A stretch of 44,462 nucleotides of DNA, taken from positions 1 through 44,462 of the IMG/VR virus record IMGVR_UViG_3300046457_000243, one strand, 5' to 3'. Within the stretch, counting starts at the first letter, position 1. Each line of letters starts with the position of its first letter. The notes beneath the pieces were generated by a model that ran no database searches, had not been told where the DNA came from, and was given only the letters and a program-made list of their open reading frames with translations. The DNA is from a virus. This document shows, one piece after another, positions 7,321 through 14,576 of the stretch. The position numbers were made by a program, and so were the translations under genes.

Positions 7321-9279
7321 ATGGAATTACTGGTGACCTCCCTGCTCACCCCCGCCGGTGACCTTGCCGACCCTTACCGCTCCTTCATCGCGAAAAGCCG
7401 ATACTCCAGGTGGATCGAGGAGGACAACCGGCGCGAGACCTGGTCCGAGACCGTCGCCCGATACGTGACGTTCATGCTCGGCCAGTTGAAGGACAAGCAC
7501 GACTACACCCCCGACCGTGCCGTGGTCGACGAGATCCACGCGGCCATCCTCAACCACGAGGTCATGCCGTCCATGCGCGCCGTTATGACGGCCGGGCCCG
7601 CCCTGGACCGCTCGAACATCGCGGGCTTCAACTGTTCGTACCTCCCGCTGAAGGACGCCCGCGCTCTGGACGAGCTGCTGTACGTCCTCATGAACGGCAC
7701 GGGCGTGGGTTACTCGGTCGAGAAGCAGTACACCGACCAGTTGCCTGCCGTTCCGGCCGTCCTGCGTGCGGCTGCTGACGTGATCGTGGTCGAGGACTCC
7801 AAGGAGGGCTGGGGTTACGCGTTCCGGTCCCTGCTGGAGGGCCTGTGGCAGGGCGAGGTGCGTCACTGGGACCTGTCCCAGGTGCGACCGGCGGGCGCAC
7901 GTCTTAATACCTTCGGAGGGCGAGCCTCCGGCCCGGGTCCGCTGGACGACCTGTTCACCTTCACCGTGCAGAAGTTCCACGAGGCCGCCGGTCGCAACTT
8001 CCGGCCGATCGAGGTCCACGACATCGCCTGCAAGATCGCGTCCGTAGTGGTCGTCGGTGGTGTCCGCCGGTCGGCGATGATCTCCCTGTCCGACCTGGAC
8101 GACCGCGAGATGGCCGAGGCCAAGAGCGGGGAGTGGTGGGTCGAGCACCCCTACCGCGCCCTGGCGAACAACTCGGCCGTCTACACCGACGGCATGCGCT
8201 ACGAGGACTTCCACACCGAGTGGGACTCCCTCGTAGCCAGCGGCTCGGGCGAGCGCGGCATCTTCCACCGTGGGGCGGCGCAGAGGCAGGCCGCGAAGTT
8301 CGGGCGCCGGGAGGAGGACACCGACTACGGGACCAACCCCTGTAGCGAGATCATTCTGCGGCCGTTCTCGTTCTGCAATCTCTCCGAGGTCGTCGTGCGG
8401 CCGGAGGACACCCCCGAGGACTTGTACCGCAAGGTGCGCCTGGCGTCCGTCCTGGGCACCTGGCAGAGCACGCTGACCGACTATCCCTACCTGCGCGAGG
8501 AGTGGCGTAAGAACGCGGAAGAGGAGCGCCTGCTGGGTGTCTCCCTCACCGGGGTCTACGGCAACCGCTGGACCAACGGCACGGTCAACCTGAAGACGAC
8601 CGAGGTGCTGCTGGCAGACCTGCGCGGGAGTGTGGTGGAGGCCAACGCGGCCGAGGCTGCACGCATCGGCATCCAGGCGTCGGCTGCGACCACCTGCGTC
8701 AAGCCGTCCGGCACGGTCTCCCAGTTGGTCGACTGTGAGTCCGGCCTGCACCAGAAGCACGCGAAGTTCTACAAGCGGCGGGTGCGGGTGGACAAGAAGG
8801 ACCCGATCGCGTTCGTGCTCATCGACTCGGGCCTGCCGTACGAGGAGGACTCCTACAACGCCGCCGCGTGGGTGTTCACCTTCCCGCAGAAGGCAGGCGA
8901 GGACGCCCTGGTACGTGACGACGTGAGCGCCATCGAGCACCTGGAATTGTGGTTGGCCTTCCAGAGGCACTGGTGCGAGCACAAGCCGTCGGTGACCATC
9001 AGCGTCCGCGAGCACGAGTGGGAGCAGGTCGGCGAGTGGGTGTGGGAGCACCTGGCCGAGATCTCTGGTGTCTCCTTCCTGCCCTTCAGCGAGCACACGT
9101 ACGTCCAGGCGCCGTACGAGGAGATCACGCAGGAGGAGTACGAGGCGCTGGCGTCCAAGGAGCACCGCGTGGAGTGGTCGGACCTGGCGTTCTACGAGAC
9201 CTACGACCAGACCGTGGGGTCGCAGGAACTGGCCTGCGTCGCAGGGGTGTGTGAGGTCGTCGACCTCGTGACCACCTGA
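7321..9279 (+). CDS. nrdJ: Adenosylcobalamin-dependent (class II) ribonucleotide reductase
   Basis: This enzyme reduces ribonucleotides to deoxyribonucleotides for phage DNA synthesis, using coenzyme B12 as radical source. The 652-residue length matches the monomeric class II form. Visible features are the substrate-site region NCSYLP with NGTGVGYSVEK, the NPCSEI active-site loop near residue 339 (Cys thiyl site and Glu), TCVKPSGTVSQL, and a C-terminal redox pair CVAGVC about 10 residues from the end. No NrdB-like subunit is nearby, consistent with class II. The ATG at 7321 has no visible SD, and codon 3 is TTA; GTG at 7333, preceded by GGAA, is an alternative start that would avoid it. One CTTAATACC copy lies at 7903-7911. 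Confidence 0.93.
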   Translation: MELLVTSLLTPAGDLADPYRSFIAKSRYSRWIEEDNRRETWSETVARYVTFMLGQLKDKHDYTPDRAVVDEIHAAILNHEVMPSMRAVMTAGPALDRSNIAGFNCSYLPLKDARALDELLYVLMNGTGVGYSVEKQYTDQLPAVPAVLRAAADVIVVEDSKEGWGYAFRSLLEGLWQGEVRHWDLSQVRPAGARLNTFGGRASGPGPLDDLFTFTVQKFHEAAGRNFRPIEVHDIACKIASVVVVGGVRRSAMISLSDLDDREMAEAKSGEWWVEHPYRALANNSAVYTDGMRYEDFHTEWDSLVASGSGERGIFHRGAAQRQAAKFGRREEDTDYGTNPCSEIILRPFSFCNLSEVVVRPEDTPEDLYRKVRLASVLGTWQSTLTDYPYLREEWRKNAEEERLLGVSLTGVYGNRWTNGTVNLKTTEVLLADLRGSVVEANAAEAARIGIQASAATTCVKPSGTVSQLVDCESGLHQKHAKFYKRRVRVDKKDPIAFVLIDSGLPYEEDSYNAAAWVFTFPQKAGEDALVRDDVSAIEHLELWLAFQRHWCEHKPSVTISVREHEWEQVGEWVWEHLAEISGVSFLPFSEHTYVQAPYEEITQEEYEALASKEHRVEWSDLAFYETYDQTVGSQELACVAGVCEVVDLVTT

Positions 9280-9323
9280 AATTCATCAAAAGATCTTGCT
9301 CTGACTAGTTGATACGTAGCTGG

Positions 9324-9390
9324 ACCGGTAGTTCCTCACCGATTACGGTATGGGGACTACCGGTTCTGCTTTACGGCTTCGGCATTACGG
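9324..9390. promoter_or_regulatory. Operator region upstream of the RecA-like gene
   Basis: ACCGGTAGT (9324-9332) and ACTACCGGT (9356-9364) form a perfect 9-base inverted repeat around a 23-base interior that contains ATTACGG. It is followed by TTACGGC (9371-9377) and ATTACGG (9384-9390), members of the TTACGGCTT box family seen at other promoters. The 131-base gap is therefore likely a regulated promoter region for the RecA-like gene. A convincing -35/-10 pair is not evident. Confidence 0.5.
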
Positions 9391-9410
9391 GATTGGAAGA
9401 CACACCACAC

Positions 9411-10613
9411 ATGGCACTTAATACCTGCGCGGGCGGCCCCGACAAGGAAGCCCTCGCGCTCATCGCAAAGATCAACAAGGAACACCCGGGCGCAGTCTGT
9501 TTCGCCTCCGAGATGCGCATCCCCAAGCGGTTCACCTCCGGCTCCCTGAGCCTGGACATCGCCCTCGGCGGCGGCTGGCCGGGCAACCAGTGGGTCGAGG
9601 TCATCGGCCGCGAGTCCCACGGCAAGACCGCCATCGTCTACAAGACCCTCTCGGCCAACCAGAAGAAGGACCCGAACTTCACCTGCCTGTGGATCGCCGC
9701 AGAGCACTACGACGTCGACCAGGCAGAAGCCCTCGGCGTCGACAACGAGCGCGTCCTGGTCGTCCCCACCCAGGCCATGGAGTTCGCCTACCAGACCATG
9801 CTCGACTTCGCCGCCAGCCGGTCCGTCGACATGATCGTCCTCGACTCCTACCCGGCGCTCATCGCCGACGAGGAGTCGGAGAAGGACATGGACGAGGCCG
9901 TCATGGCGCTCGGTGCCCGCCTCACCGGCAAGTTCTTCCGCAAGAGCGGGGCGGCCACCAAGCGATCCATGACGGACACCGACGACCGGCCGCTGCTCGG
10001 CATCGTGATCAACCAGTACCGCGACGCCATCGGCAAGTTCTCCCCGCACGGCACCCCGACCACGACCCCGGGCGGCAACGCCAAGAACTACGCGTTCTAC
10101 ACCCGCGTCGAGGTCCGGCGCGACGAGTGGATCCAGGAGGCCCGGCCCGGCAAGGGCAAGGTCAACGTCGGCCAGGTCATCAAGGTCAAGACCATCAAGA
10201 ACAAGTCGGCCGCCCCGCAGCAGACCGCCACCATCGACTTCTACTTCCGCTCCGCCCCGTTCCTGAACTTCGCTCGCGGTGACTTCGACACCGTGAAGGA
10301 GATCATGATCATGGGGATCCTCTTCGACGTCATCCAGCGCAAGGGCGCCTACTTCCAGATCGACAACGGGGAGTACGACGACAAGGGCAAGCCGGTCCTG
10401 CGCTGGCAGGGCAAGGACCCCATGCTCGACCACGTCCGACAGGACCTGGACCTCCAGGAGTCCCTGTACGAGAAGATCCTCATCGCCTCCAAGAAGGTCG
10501 ACGAGCGGTCCATCTCCGAAGAGGACCTGGAGGCCGCCGAGACGGCCGGGACCAAGAAGGTCAGCCGACGGCCCAAGGCCGAGGACGAGGCGCTTAATAC
10601 CGAGGCCGCCTGA
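9411..10613 (+). CDS. RecA-like recombinase/ATPase
   Basis: This RecA/RAD51-superfamily ATPase is likely the phage strand-exchange or recombination protein. The P-loop reads GRESHGKT near residue 66, preceded by RFTSGSLSLDIALGGGWPGN, the same arrangement as the RecA segment leading into Walker A. MIVLDSYPALI matches Walker B, and GIVINQYRDAIG resembles the RecA loop region. The start is ATG 9411, with GGAAGA upstream. The product is about 400 residues. It carries CTTAATACC at both ends: at codon 3 (9417-9425) and four codons before the stop (10593-10601). The stop overlaps the next ATG. The exact activity was not tested by similarity search. Confidence 0.88.
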   Translation: MALNTCAGGPDKEALALIAKINKEHPGAVCFASEMRIPKRFTSGSLSLDIALGGGWPGNQWVEVIGRESHGKTAIVYKTLSANQKKDPNFTCLWIAAEHYDVDQAEALGVDNERVLVVPTQAMEFAYQTMLDFAASRSVDMIVLDSYPALIADEESEKDMDEAVMALGARLTGKFFRKSGAATKRSMTDTDDRPLLGIVINQYRDAIGKFSPHGTPTTTPGGNAKNYAFYTRVEVRRDEWIQEARPGKGKVNVGQVIKVKTIKNKSAAPQQTATIDFYFRSAPFLNFARGDFDTVKEIMIMGILFDVIQRKGAYFQIDNGEYDDKGKPVLRWQGKDPMLDHVRQDLDLQESLYEKILIASKKVDERSISEEDLEAAETAGTKKVSRRPKAEDEALNTEAA

Positions 10614-10825
10614 TGGTGGCCCTGCTCTCGACGCTCCTGGCTGTAGCAGCCCTCTACATCGTGGTCCTCGGCGCCCGGTACTCCCGGCGCCAGGGCCGCG
10701 CCCACCGCAAGTTCCTCGTCCTCACCTACCTCCTGGAGAAGTCCTATGGCGGACATGCTGAAGAAGTCCCAGAAGCAGGAGAGGCGGGGGGCGGAACTCC
10801 TCGGCGGGACGGTGAACGCGGGTAG
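10613..10825 (+). CDS. Small single-pass membrane protein
   Basis: The ATG overlaps the RecA-like stop (TGATG). The first 20 residues form a strong transmembrane helix (MVALLSTLLAVAALYIVVLG), followed by a basic segment RYSRRQGRAHRK. The last 27 codons overlap the start of the resolvase-like gene in another frame and look like shadow sequence, so the functional part is probably the first 43 or so residues. No family was recognised. Its position amid recombination genes gives no clear clue. Confidence 0.5.
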   Translation: MVALLSTLLAVAALYIVVLGARYSRRQGRAHRKFLVLTYLLEKSYGGHAEEVPEAGEAGGGTPRRDGERG

Positions 10826-11090
10826 CGGAAACGGCTGGGTCCGGAAGAACGACGTACGGACCCCGGAGTACTCCGTCGAATACAAGGTCACCGGCAAGAA
10901 GCAGTACGCCCTCAAAGACGCAGAACTCCAGACCGCAGAGAAACAGGCCCTCCTCGACGGCAGGGAAATGCTCTTCGGGATCCAGATGGACAGCGGAAGG
11001 ACCTGGATCGTGATGTCCGAGGAGACTTTCCTCACGCTTAATACCAAGGCGTTCCCGGAGGTCGACCCCGACGAGGTGCTGTCGTGGTAA
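10746..11090 (+). CDS. PD-(D/E)XK nuclease, probable Holliday junction resolvase
   Basis: The 114-residue product has the pattern of small phage and archaeal-type resolvases: a Gly/Ser segment GTVNAGSGNGWVRKNDV, then VEYKVTGKKQYALKD, which supplies the D...E-x-K catalytic signature, then a strand with MLFGIQMDSG. These enzymes cut branched DNA in recombination and before packaging. SD GGAGAA precedes ATG. A CTTAATACC copy lies near the C-terminus (11037-11045). The stop overlaps the WhiB start as TAATG. The fold is inferred from motif spacing. Confidence 0.65.
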   Translation: MADMLKKSQKQERRGAELLGGTVNAGSGNGWVRKNDVRTPEYSVEYKVTGKKQYALKDAELQTAEKQALLDGREMLFGIQMDSGRTWIVMSEETFLTLNTKAFPEVDPDEVLSW

Positions 11091-11509
11091 TGCACCTGCG
11101 GATCAACGCCCCCGAATGGGACGGCGGAGGGAATCCGGACAAGGAAGCCTCCTGCCGGAAGTTCCGGCCGACCAGAGAACATGACGACTTCTTCGGAGAC
11201 GGCACCGGAGAGGAGTCCGAGGCGAAGCACATATGCAACGGCACCTATACCGACCAGGTGTGCCCGCTGCGAGAACAGTGTCTCCAATTCGCTCTGGTCA
11301 ACAACGAGCACTACGGCGTCTGGGGCGGACTCACCGTCCTGGAGCGGGCCTACATCAGGAGGTTCGTCCCCAAGGAAGACTGGAGTTTCGAGAATGCCCC
11401 GACCCGCGAAGACCTCCTCCGCGTCTGGCCGGACCGGGTCGCGCCGGAAGACCTCGACGACGAAGACGACGGGGAAGATGGCAGCGCTGGCGGAGGCGAA
11501 GAAGAGTAA
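11090..11509 (+). CDS. WhiB-family iron-sulphur transcription factor
   Basis: WhiB-like proteins hold a 4Fe-4S cluster with four Cys, bind the primary sigma factor and alter transcription; they are restricted to actinobacteria and their phages. In this 139-residue protein the Cys are C22, C49, C58 and C64, followed by CLQFAL and the diagnostic turn GVWGG at 76-80. Typical WhiB proteins have C-x2-C-x5-C; here the middle pair is C-x8-C (insert NGTYTDQV), a clear departure. The C-terminus is acidic. ATG 11090 is chosen because it overlaps the previous stop (TAATG); GTG 11084 is possible. It could redirect host RNA polymerase to phage promoters. Confidence 0.85.
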   Translation: MHLRINAPEWDGGGNPDKEASCRKFRPTREHDDFFGDGTGEESEAKHICNGTYTDQVCPLREQCLQFALVNNEHYGVWGGLTVLERAYIRRFVPKEDWSFENAPTREDLLRVWPDRVAPEDLDDEDDGEDGSAGGGEEE

Positions 11510-12656
11510 GTCCGTCCTCCTCGGCGACATCCACAAGCACCTGCTCGACCAGCACGACAAGCCGACCGACCGGCGGCAGGACATCATCCACCCCAGCGAG
11601 ATGGCCAAGAGCGACTGGTGCCCCCGTCAGACCTACTACAGGCTGGCGGGGGCTTCCCCCGAGAAGGGCCGCTCGTTCTCCGCCCAACTGGAGGGCGTCT
11701 TCGCCGAGGGCCACATGATCCACGCGAAGTGGCAGAAGTGGCTCCAGGACATGGACCGGCTGTGGGGCAAGTGGAAGTGCCCGGTGTGCGACTACTGGGA
11801 GATGGGCACGGGCGGACGCAAGACCTGCCAGTCCTGCCGCAACCGCACCGACAGCGCGGGCTACCCGGTCTACCTGGAGTACGCCGAGGTGCCGGTGCAC
11901 GCCGAGTCCGAGTTCCTGATCGCCGGGCACGAGGACGGCGCCATCGAGGACCTGAGCGCCCTGGTGGAGATCAAGTCCATCGGCATCGGCACCGTGCGTT
12001 TCGATCAGCCCGAGCTGCTGCGCGAATACACGGTGAAGACCCTGGACGGCAAGACAGTCATCGACCTGGACGGCCTGTGGAAGGGGCTCCGGCGCCCGTT
12101 CGGCAGCCACATCCGGCAGACCCAGATATACCTGCGGCTCTGCCAGGAGATGGGCCTGCCGTTCGACAAGGTCATCTTCCTCTACGAGTACAAGGCGACG
12201 CAGGCCCACAAGGAATTCGTCGTCAAGTACAACCCGGAGATCGCCGAGCCGCTGTTCGAGACCGCGCTCGACATCAAATACGCCCTGAAGAAGGGCAAGC
12301 CACCACCCCGGCCGGAATTCTGCGGCCAGGACAAGAAGACCTGTAAAGAGTGTCCCTTCTTCAACACCTGCTGGGAGACCACCACCGATGAGCAGAGCGG
12401 TAGCACGGAGGGGCTGGGAAGCAGTCCAGACCCCGAGCCAGAAGGCAGTACGACGGCTGGAGCGGGACGACCTGTACCTGCCTCCGAAGCCGGAGGGCGA
12501 CGCGCCCGAACTGCCAGCGGATCCCACCGAACTCGACGACAGCGAACTGATGAGTTTGTTCGCCAGGACAACGGCGTGGGTGGAGTACACGGGCAGCCGA
12601 CTGGCAGCGGCGGAGGTGGACGAAAAGTCGTGCGTCGACACACTCGAAGCACATAA
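11478..12656 (+). CDS. Cas4-like RecB-family exonuclease with Fe-S cysteines
   Basis: This PD-(D/E)XK nuclease resembles Cas4/AddB-type phage exonucleases. An N-terminal Cys (DWCPRQTYY, C48) and a C-terminal set TCKECPFFNTC (about C289, C292, C298) would bind a 4Fe-4S cluster. The nuclease core shows AGHEDGAIEDL followed by LVEIKS, giving D...E-x-K, and RQTQIYLRLC. A zinc-like insertion KCPVCDYW...TCQSC lies near residues 100-125. The likely start is ATG 11478, inside the end of the WhiB gene. The Fe-S domain ends near 12375, and the remaining ~90 low-complexity codons overlap the next gene. No CRISPR array is present, so this is a replication/recombination nuclease. Confidence 0.82.
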   Translation: MAALAEAKKSKSVLLGDIHKHLLDQHDKPTDRRQDIIHPSEMAKSDWCPRQTYYRLAGASPEKGRSFSAQLEGVFAEGHMIHAKWQKWLQDMDRLWGKWKCPVCDYWEMGTGGRKTCQSCRNRTDSAGYPVYLEYAEVPVHAESEFLIAGHEDGAIEDLSALVEIKSIGIGTVRFDQPELLREYTVKTLDGKTVIDLDGLWKGLRRPFGSHIRQTQIYLRLCQEMGLPFDKVIFLYEYKATQAHKEFVVKYNPEIAEPLFETALDIKYALKKGKPPPRPEFCGQDKKTCKECPFFNTCWETTTDEQSGSTEGLGSSPDPEPEGSTTAGAGRPVPASEAGGRRARTASGSHRTRRQRTDEFVRQDNGVGGVHGQPTGSGGGGRKVVRRHTRST

Positions 12657-12897
12657 GGCCCTATCCGCCGTCCGCAATGCGGGCCAGAAGACAGTGACGC
12701 AGGCCAAGGCGAAGGCGTACGAGGACCCGGAGTACATCGAGGCCCAGGAGGCCAAGACGGCCGCCTACGCCTACCGCAAGATGGTCCAGGCCCTGCACTC
12801 CTCCGCCGAACTGCGCAACACCCTGCTGAGCCGTGAACTGACCCGCCGGGTCGGTCGTGGTGACCGCGAGGCCCGTGCCGGACGGATGAGCGCGTGA
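12388..12897 (+). CDS. Helical hypothetical protein overlapping the Cas4-like gene
   Basis: The 169-residue product is mostly helical, with a likely coiled-coil half (DDSELMSLFARTTAWVEYTG, then AKAKAYEDPEYIEAQEAKTA). SD GGGAG precedes ATG. It overlaps the tail of the Cas4-like ORF by 269 bases in another frame; the amino-acid composition indicates that this frame is the constrained one. Its stop overlaps the next GTG. A partner role for the nuclease is possible by adjacency only. No family was recognised. Confidence 0.75.
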   Translation: MSRAVARRGWEAVQTPSQKAVRRLERDDLYLPPKPEGDAPELPADPTELDDSELMSLFARTTAWVEYTGSRLAAAEVDEKSCVDTLEAHKALSAVRNAGQKTVTQAKAKAYEDPEYIEAQEAKTAAYAYRKMVQALHSSAELRNTLLSRELTRRVGRGDREARAGRMSA

Positions 12898-13319
12898 GGA
12901 CCGTACGCCGCAAGGTGACGCGCATGGAGCAGCCCCGGCCGCCGTGGGAGTGGCGACCCTCCTTCCGGGCCGGGGCGCCCCGCACGTGCCTGTCTTCCTA
13001 CCGGGACCCGGTCTACATCCGCAGCGGTGAGCACGTCTTCAAGGTCGGCCAGTTCGACTGGATGCTGAGGCTGTACCAGCACGTCGGCGTCTCGGAGAAG
13101 TCCGTCCGGTGGGATGGCTACGTCCTGTATGACCTGGATTACGAGATACCCCTAATCAGGTTGTCAACGGATTGGATTGAGTACGTTGACAACCATCGAG
13201 AGATGGTGTTTCGTATCTCCAAGAAGGAAGCGCTGGCGGCCGGAGGAGAGGTTGATACCCCCGACGGCCCCCGCTTCGGAATCCCACTCAGCGCTTACTC
13301 GTCCTACGAAGGGGACTGA
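12894..13319 (+). CDS. Hypothetical protein with an internal inverted repeat
   Basis: The 141-residue product starts at GTG overlapping the previous stop (GTGA). It is a mixed alpha/beta protein rich in aromatic residues (for example FDWMLRLYQHVGVSEKSVRW). No family was recognised. From about 13158 to 13215 the DNA is unusually AT-rich and contains the inverted repeat GGTTGTCAACG / CGTTGACAACC, which includes a 17-mer shared with the promoter at 1790. The coding frame remains open through it. It lies just upstream of thyX. Confidence 0.75.
   Translation: MRTVRRKVTRMEQPRPPWEWRPSFRAGAPRTCLSSYRDPVYIRSGEHVFKVGQFDWMLRLYQHVGVSEKSVRWDGYVLYDLDYEIPLIRLSTDWIEYVDNHREMVFRISKKEALAAGGEVDTPDGPRFGIPLSAYSSYEGD
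13159..13194. repeat. Inverted repeat sharing a 17-mer with the 1.8 kb promoter
   Basis: GGTTGTCAACG (13159-13169) and CGTTGACAACC (13184-13194) are perfect complements separated by 14 bases. The minus strand of 13159-13175 reads ccaatccgttgacaacc, identical to 1782-1798, where it supplies the -35 box of a promoter. TTGACA is thus present in both orientations here. It may be an operator or an internal promoter reaching thyX (TTGACA 13186-13191), but a good -10 is not seen. Confidence 0.55.
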
Positions 13320-13327
13320 CCACCACC

Positions 13328-14062
13328 ATGACGCTTAATACCGAGGCGACCATCACGGACGTCACCCTCCGCTCCGAGATCACCGCGACGCTCGACGTGG
13401 ACAACCTCGCCGGGTCCGACGCGAAGATCTGCCAGGCAGCCCGCGTCTCCACCGTCGGGACGGCTGCGGCGGAAACCAAGGAGGCCAAGGGCCTGATCAA
13501 CTACCTGATGCGGGACCGCCACGGCAGCCCCTTCGAGCACGGGCAGTTGTCCTTCCTCGTGGAGGCCCCGATCTTCGTCGCCCGCGAGTTCATGCGCCAC
13601 AGGGTCGGCTGGTCTTATAACGAAACCAGTGGCAGGTACAGGGAGTTGGAGCCGGTCTTCTACATGCCTTCGGCGCACCGCCCGCTGACTCAGACAGGCA
13701 AGCCGGGTCGTTATCGCTTCGAGCACGGCACCCAGGAGCAGTACCTGTCCGTCGAGCACTCCTTCGGCGTCATCTACCGCGCCGCCTACAGCCACTACCA
13801 GCAGATGCTGAAGGACGGAGTCGCCCGCGAGGTCGCCCGCAGCGTCCTTCCGGTCGGCATGTACACCTCGTTCTACGCCACCTGCAACCCCCGGTCCCTG
13901 ATGCACTTCCTGGGCCTGCGCACACAGAGCGAGTTCGCCACGTTCCCCTCCTTCCCCCAGGAGGAGATCGAGCGGGTGGCCATGTACATGGAAGCCGCTT
14001 TCGCCGAGCACTTTCCGCTCACCTGGGAAGCGTTCCTCGACAACGGAAGGGTCGCCCCGTGA
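13328..14062 (+). CDS. thyX: FAD-dependent thymidylate synthase ThyX
   Basis: ThyX makes dTMP from dUMP using methylene-tetrahydrofolate, FAD and NADPH. The signature RHRVGWSYNETSGRY lies near residue 90 and fits the RHR-x7-S ThyX motif with the following N-E-x-S-x-R. The C-terminal SLMHFLGLRTQSEFATFP matches the substrate-binding region. At 244 residues the length is typical. ATG 13328 is the start, and CTTAATACC follows at codon 3 (13334-13342, MTLNTE). The stop overlaps the next GTG. It works with the class II RNR and dNMP kinase to supply dNTPs. Confidence 0.95.
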   Translation: MTLNTEATITDVTLRSEITATLDVDNLAGSDAKICQAARVSTVGTAAAETKEAKGLINYLMRDRHGSPFEHGQLSFLVEAPIFVAREFMRHRVGWSYNETSGRYRELEPVFYMPSAHRPLTQTGKPGRYRFEHGTQEQYLSVEHSFGVIYRAAYSHYQQMLKDGVAREVARSVLPVGMYTSFYATCNPRSLMHFLGLRTQSEFATFPSFPQEEIERVAMYMEAAFAEHFPLTWEAFLDNGRVAP

Positions 14063-14220
14063 CCAGACGCAACGATGACCGGCCCACGACGATCGTGGCC
14101 CTCACCCTCCTGGCCCTGCTGATCAGCCTGTCCTTCTGGTCATGGACATCCGCTCCCTGCGGCCTCTGGAAGTTCGCTACGGCCGGAGAGGCGCCCGCGC
14201 GGTGCCTGATGCACCGATGA
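14059..14220 (+). CDS. Small membrane protein (53 aa)
   Basis: This short gene starts at GTG overlapping the thyX stop (GTGA) and ends at a TGA overlapping the next ATG (ATGA). The product has a charged start (MTRRNDDRP), one transmembrane helix (TTIVALTLLALLISLSFWSW), and a tail with two Cys and a basic end. The double overlap and G/C-biased codons support it as real. It could be a membrane anchor acting with the next protein, which also has an N-terminal transmembrane helix. No family was recognised. Confidence 0.65.
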   Translation: MTRRNDDRPTTIVALTLLALLISLSFWSWTSAPCGLWKFATAGEAPARCLMHR

Positions 14221-14576
14221 ACACAGCCCTCGTCCTCGCGATCATCGTGGTCTGGGTCGGCCTCATGATGTTCATGGCCTGGGCCCTGATCAACCTCCGC
14301 ACCCAACTCGACCGCAAGATCGACGAACTCGCCATGGAGCGCGAGCGGCGCCGCAGGACCGAGAAGCAGGCCCTCGCGCTCGTCGAGAAGGTCACCCCGC
14401 TGATCGAGCAGACCGACTGGATGACCGGCCGCTGGCATGGCCAGTTCAACACCCTCCAGCGCCTGGAGGCCAACCGCAACGTCAAGGTCGTCGAGGCCCG
14501 CCGGGCCCTGTGGGACATCCCCCTCGTCCGCGACCACATAGCCACCCACACCAACTTCTCCGGAGATACCAAGTGA
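14217..14576 (+). CDS. Membrane-anchored coiled-coil protein
   Basis: It starts at ATG 14217 within the ATGA overlap. The 119-residue product has an N-terminal transmembrane helix (LVLAIIVVWVGLMMFMAWAL) and then a charged helix DRKIDELAMERERRRRTEKQ likely to form a coiled coil. Such a layout is seen in inner-membrane lysis or scaffold proteins, but lysis is encoded 5 kb away, so no role is claimed. The stop overlaps the dNMP kinase GTG. Confidence 0.75.
   Translation: MNTALVLAIIVVWVGLMMFMAWALINLRTQLDRKIDELAMERERRRRTEKQALALVEKVTPLIEQTDWMTGRWHGQFNTLQRLEANRNVKVVEARRALWDIPLVRDHIATHTNFSGDTK

Noticed and set aside
11181-11477. N-terminal extension of the Cas4-like frame
   Set aside because: This part is the shadow of the WhiB gene; a good ATG at 11478 matches the expected nuclease start.
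11478-12656. CRISPR-associated Cas4 implying a CRISPR system
   Set aside because: No direct-repeat array or other cas gene is seen; Cas4-like nucleases are common in phage replication modules.
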